Positions 7,664 through 8,821 of a stretch of DNA of 8,821 bases are shown one piece after another. The translations under genes and the position numbers were made by a program. Source of the stretch: Candidatus Altimarinota bacterium (GTDB lineage Bacteria; Patescibacteria; JAEDAM01; BD1-5; UBA2023). Positions within the stretch are counted from its first letter, which is position 1. Each line of letters opens with the position of its first letter. The DNA is taken from contig JAGYHI010000035.1 of NCBI GenBank assembly GCA_018457335.1, positions 1-8,821 of the forward strand, given 5' to 3'. The notes beneath the pieces were generated by a model, which was not told the origin of the DNA, searched no databases, and was given only the letters and a program-made list of their open reading frames with translations.

Positions 7664-7733
7664 AAACGGTCATATTTTATGAAAAAAATATAAAAAGTAA
7701 AGAAACTTTGGTAATTTTTTGTACATAGTTATT

Positions 7734-7776
7734 CCCCTCCCTATTAGGGAGGGGCTAGGGGAGGGATTTTCCCCTA
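7734..7776. repeat. Paired GC-rich hairpins between two leftward genes
   Basis: CCCCTCCCT (7734-7742) pairs perfectly with AGGGAGGGG (7746-7754) around ATT. A second hairpin pairs AGGGGA (7757-7762) with TCCCCT (7770-7775). The block follows the 39-residue leftward gene and could end its transcript, but no clear U-tract follows. In composition it resembles the palindromes at 2000-3010 without sharing their specific sequence, so it may be another REP-like repeat. Confidence 0.6.
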
Positions 7777-7783
7777 CAAAACA

Positions 7784-7903
7784 CTACCCCCTTTGCCTCA
7801 TTTTCTGTAATTCTTCCACCATTTTTGCGTATTTATTCACATAATGATGAACTTCCTCCCCCTGAATATCCAAGGCTTCCATTTCCTCTTTTTTCGTTTC
7901 CAT
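7784..7903 (-). CDS. 39-residue charged helical protein, unknown
   Basis: ATG 7903 to TAG 7784-7786 encodes 39 residues rich in Glu, Lys and Met, with a likely amphipathic helix in the second half (HHYVNKYAKMVEELQKMRQR). The protein has no Cys, no membrane segment and no TGA codon. It is supported mainly by the near-consensus promoter 31 to 59 bases upstream, which would give a leader of about 24 bases. It could be a small regulator or a partner of a larger protein; the sequence does not say which. The alternative is that the promoter drives yvcK through this region and the ORF is incidental, but the gap of 144 bases and the hairpins between them speak against that. No Shine-Dalgarno is visible. 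Confidence 0.5.
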   Translation of the reverse strand: METKKEEMEALDIQGEEVHHYVNKYAKMVEELQKMRQRG

Positions 7904-7933
7904 ACATTTAAAAATTAAGATATATTTTTAAGT

Positions 7934-7962
7934 AGTATAGCATATTTTTAAAAAATATTCAA
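7934..7962 (-). promoter_or_regulatory. Sigma-70-type promoter, leftward
   Basis: On the minus strand TTGAAT (7962-7957), exactly 17 bases, then TATACT (7939-7934), with TGC directly before it as an extended -10. It sits back to back with the rightward promoter at 7981-8009, with 18 bases between them. Start of transcription would be near 7927. Confidence 0.68.
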
Positions 7963-7980
7963 AAAAAATACTCTTTTTTT

Positions 7981-8009
7981 TTGACAAAAAATAAAAAATA
8001 TGATTTAAT
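7981..8009 (+). promoter_or_regulatory. Strong sigma-70-type promoter, rightward
   Basis: A perfect TTGACA (7981-7986), 17-base spacer, and TTTAAT (8004-8009) preceded by TGA as an extended -10. Transcription would start near 8016, about 36 bases before the ATG at 8052. It is the best promoter match I see in the window. Confidence 0.75.
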
Positions 8010-8051
8010 AAGAGAGAATACTTATATTTTATATTATTAATTTTTACGATT

Positions 8052-8821
8052 ATGAGTATAGACAACATAAATGAATATTATAAAGCTGCAAGAGATGAAG
8101 AGTTAAATAAAAATTTTTTGGATGCTTTGAACAAGCTAAAAAAGCAAGGAAAAAATGTAACTGAAGCAGATTTTCAAGACTTAAAAGCAGAATATGATAA
8201 AGTAAAAAATGAAGAAAAAGAACATTTTCTTGCAATTTCCAAAGAAGAACTTGAATATTTAGGGACTCTTCTCTGAATGAAAAATGAACAAGATAAGCAA
8301 AGTATGAATAAAGTTTTGAATGCATTGATTCGAAAAACAAAAAATACTATTCAGAAAAAAGCTGAAGTAGTTAAAAAAGAGGCTAAAAAAGTACAAGATA
8401 ATGCTACAAAAGCAACAGTTACAGATGAGAAAAAAGAAGTAGCACAAAAAGTTCAAGATGGACAAGCAGAAATAAAAAATGCAGATGAAAGTTCATATTC
8501 CGTTACAATTGAAAATAACAAAATAATTGCATTAATGAGATGAAAACTCAAAAATCCAATCAATATTGCTGATTTTCAAAAATTAAGTGATGATGACATA
8601 AAAAATCTTGCAACTACAGAAGAGAATAGCGAAGAGTCAATAGGGGGGGGTAATGATGATAAAGGTAAAACTGGAGAACAAGCTGGAGACGAAGCAAAAA
8701 CTGGAGAACAAGCTGGAGATGAAGCAAAAACTGGAGAACAAGCTGGAGACGAAGCAAAAAATGGAGAACAAGCTGGAGACGAAGCAAAAACTGGAGAACA
8801 AGCTGGAGATGAAGCAAAAAC
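8052..8821 (+). CDS. Lys/Glu-rich helical protein with C-terminal 10-residue repeats (3' end outside window)
   Basis: The open frame starts at ATG 8052 and runs past the window end, 256 codons so far, with TGA as Gly75 and Gly164. Residues 1-70 are charged and helical. About residues 85-150 form a Lys/Ala/Glu/Gln-rich stretch (KKAEVVKKEAKKVQDNA) likely to be coiled coil or LEA-like. ADFQ followed by Leu occurs twice (39-44 and 173-178), each followed by a similar Lys/Asp/Glu-Leu helix, hinting at an internal duplication. A Gly-run from eight G (8643-8650) then leads into KTGEQAGDEA repeats from residue 206. There is no signal peptide or membrane segment, so it looks cytoplasmic and largely disordered at its C-terminus. 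I recognise no family. The strong promoter suggests high expression. Confidence 0.8.
8643..8650 (+). repeat. Run of eight G inside the repeat-protein gene
   Basis: Eight consecutive G encode the first two Gly and part of the third in a GGGN stretch, in an otherwise AT-rich gene. TAA follows the run directly. Gain of one G, or loss of two, would place that TAA in frame and cut the protein just before the repeats. Loss of one G would read the repeats in another, also open, frame. Confidence 0.9.
8671..8821 (+). repeat. 30-bp tandem repeats encoding KTGEQAGDEA
   Basis: Five full 30-base units (8671, 8701, 8731, 8761, 8791) and the first base of a sixth. Units differ only at a GAC/GAT third position and one ACT-to-AAT change (Thr to Asn) in the fourth. 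All glycines here are GGA, none TGA. Near-identity points to recent expansion. The array is contiguous, without spacers. Confidence 0.95.

Noticed and set aside
7661..7680. ATAAAA/TTTTAT inverted repeat as an operator for yvcK
   Set aside because: Six-base AT-only arms are expected by chance in DNA of this composition.
8614..8817. Leftward Leu/Gln-repeat ORF opposite the tandem repeats
   Set aside because: It is the mirror of a stop-free 30-bp repeat. The plus strand has a strong promoter and a continuous frame with a non-repetitive N-terminal part.
8671..8821. CRISPR array
   Set aside because: Units are contiguous 30-mers without unique spacers and lie within a coding frame. The 15-bp repeats at 121-165 fail for the same reason.

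Overview
This AT-rich window only makes sense if TGA is read as glycine (translation table 25). With TGA as stop, almost every gene breaks into pieces. With TGA as Gly, the pieces join into full-length proteins and the extra glycines land on near-invariant family positions, such as the last Gly of the HRxDxxTSG motif and the VHPG Gly of an RluA-type pseudouridine synthase. That code is known from the candidate phyla Absconditabacteria (SR1) and Gracilibacteria (BD1-5/GN02), so the source is very likely one of these ultra-small, probably host-dependent CPR/Patescibacteria. The window does not decide which.

Layout: (1) 2-253 (+), the C-terminal end of an unidentified protein with a Tyr/Asp/Asn repeat. 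It converges on recJ (298-1959, -) and shares a bidirectional terminator with it. (2) 1960-2295, a gene-free stretch dominated by a palindrome-rich, MITE-like element. (3) 2296-2871 (-), a four-helix membrane protein of unknown function. (4) 2872-3130, a divergent intergenic region holding a second, shorter copy of that element and a possible promoter for the next operon. (5) 3131-6598 (+), a tight four-gene operon: a small membrane protein, a PilW/GspJ-like prepilin, a PilX/GspK-like prepilin and an RluA-family pseudouridine synthase, closed by a strong bidirectional terminator. (6) 6629-7639 (-), a YvcK/CofD-family protein. (7) 7784-7903 (-), a 39-residue ORF behind a near-consensus promoter. 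(8) 8052-end (+), a lysine/glutamate-rich, probably helical protein with its own strong promoter, a run of eight G inside the gene and at least five copies of a 10-residue repeat. It runs off the window.

Functional reading: recJ and the pseudouridine synthase are housekeeping genes for DNA repair/recombination and RNA modification. The prepilin pair looks like the minor pseudopilins that prime a type IV pilus or related filament, which would fit surface attachment to a host cell. YvcK-type proteins tie UDP-sugar sensing to cell-envelope and carbon metabolism in Firmicutes and Actinobacteria. The least explained parts are the repeat protein with its G8 tract at the right end, the pair of MITE-like elements whose end sequences co-vary, and the very uneven use of TGA-glycine between genes.
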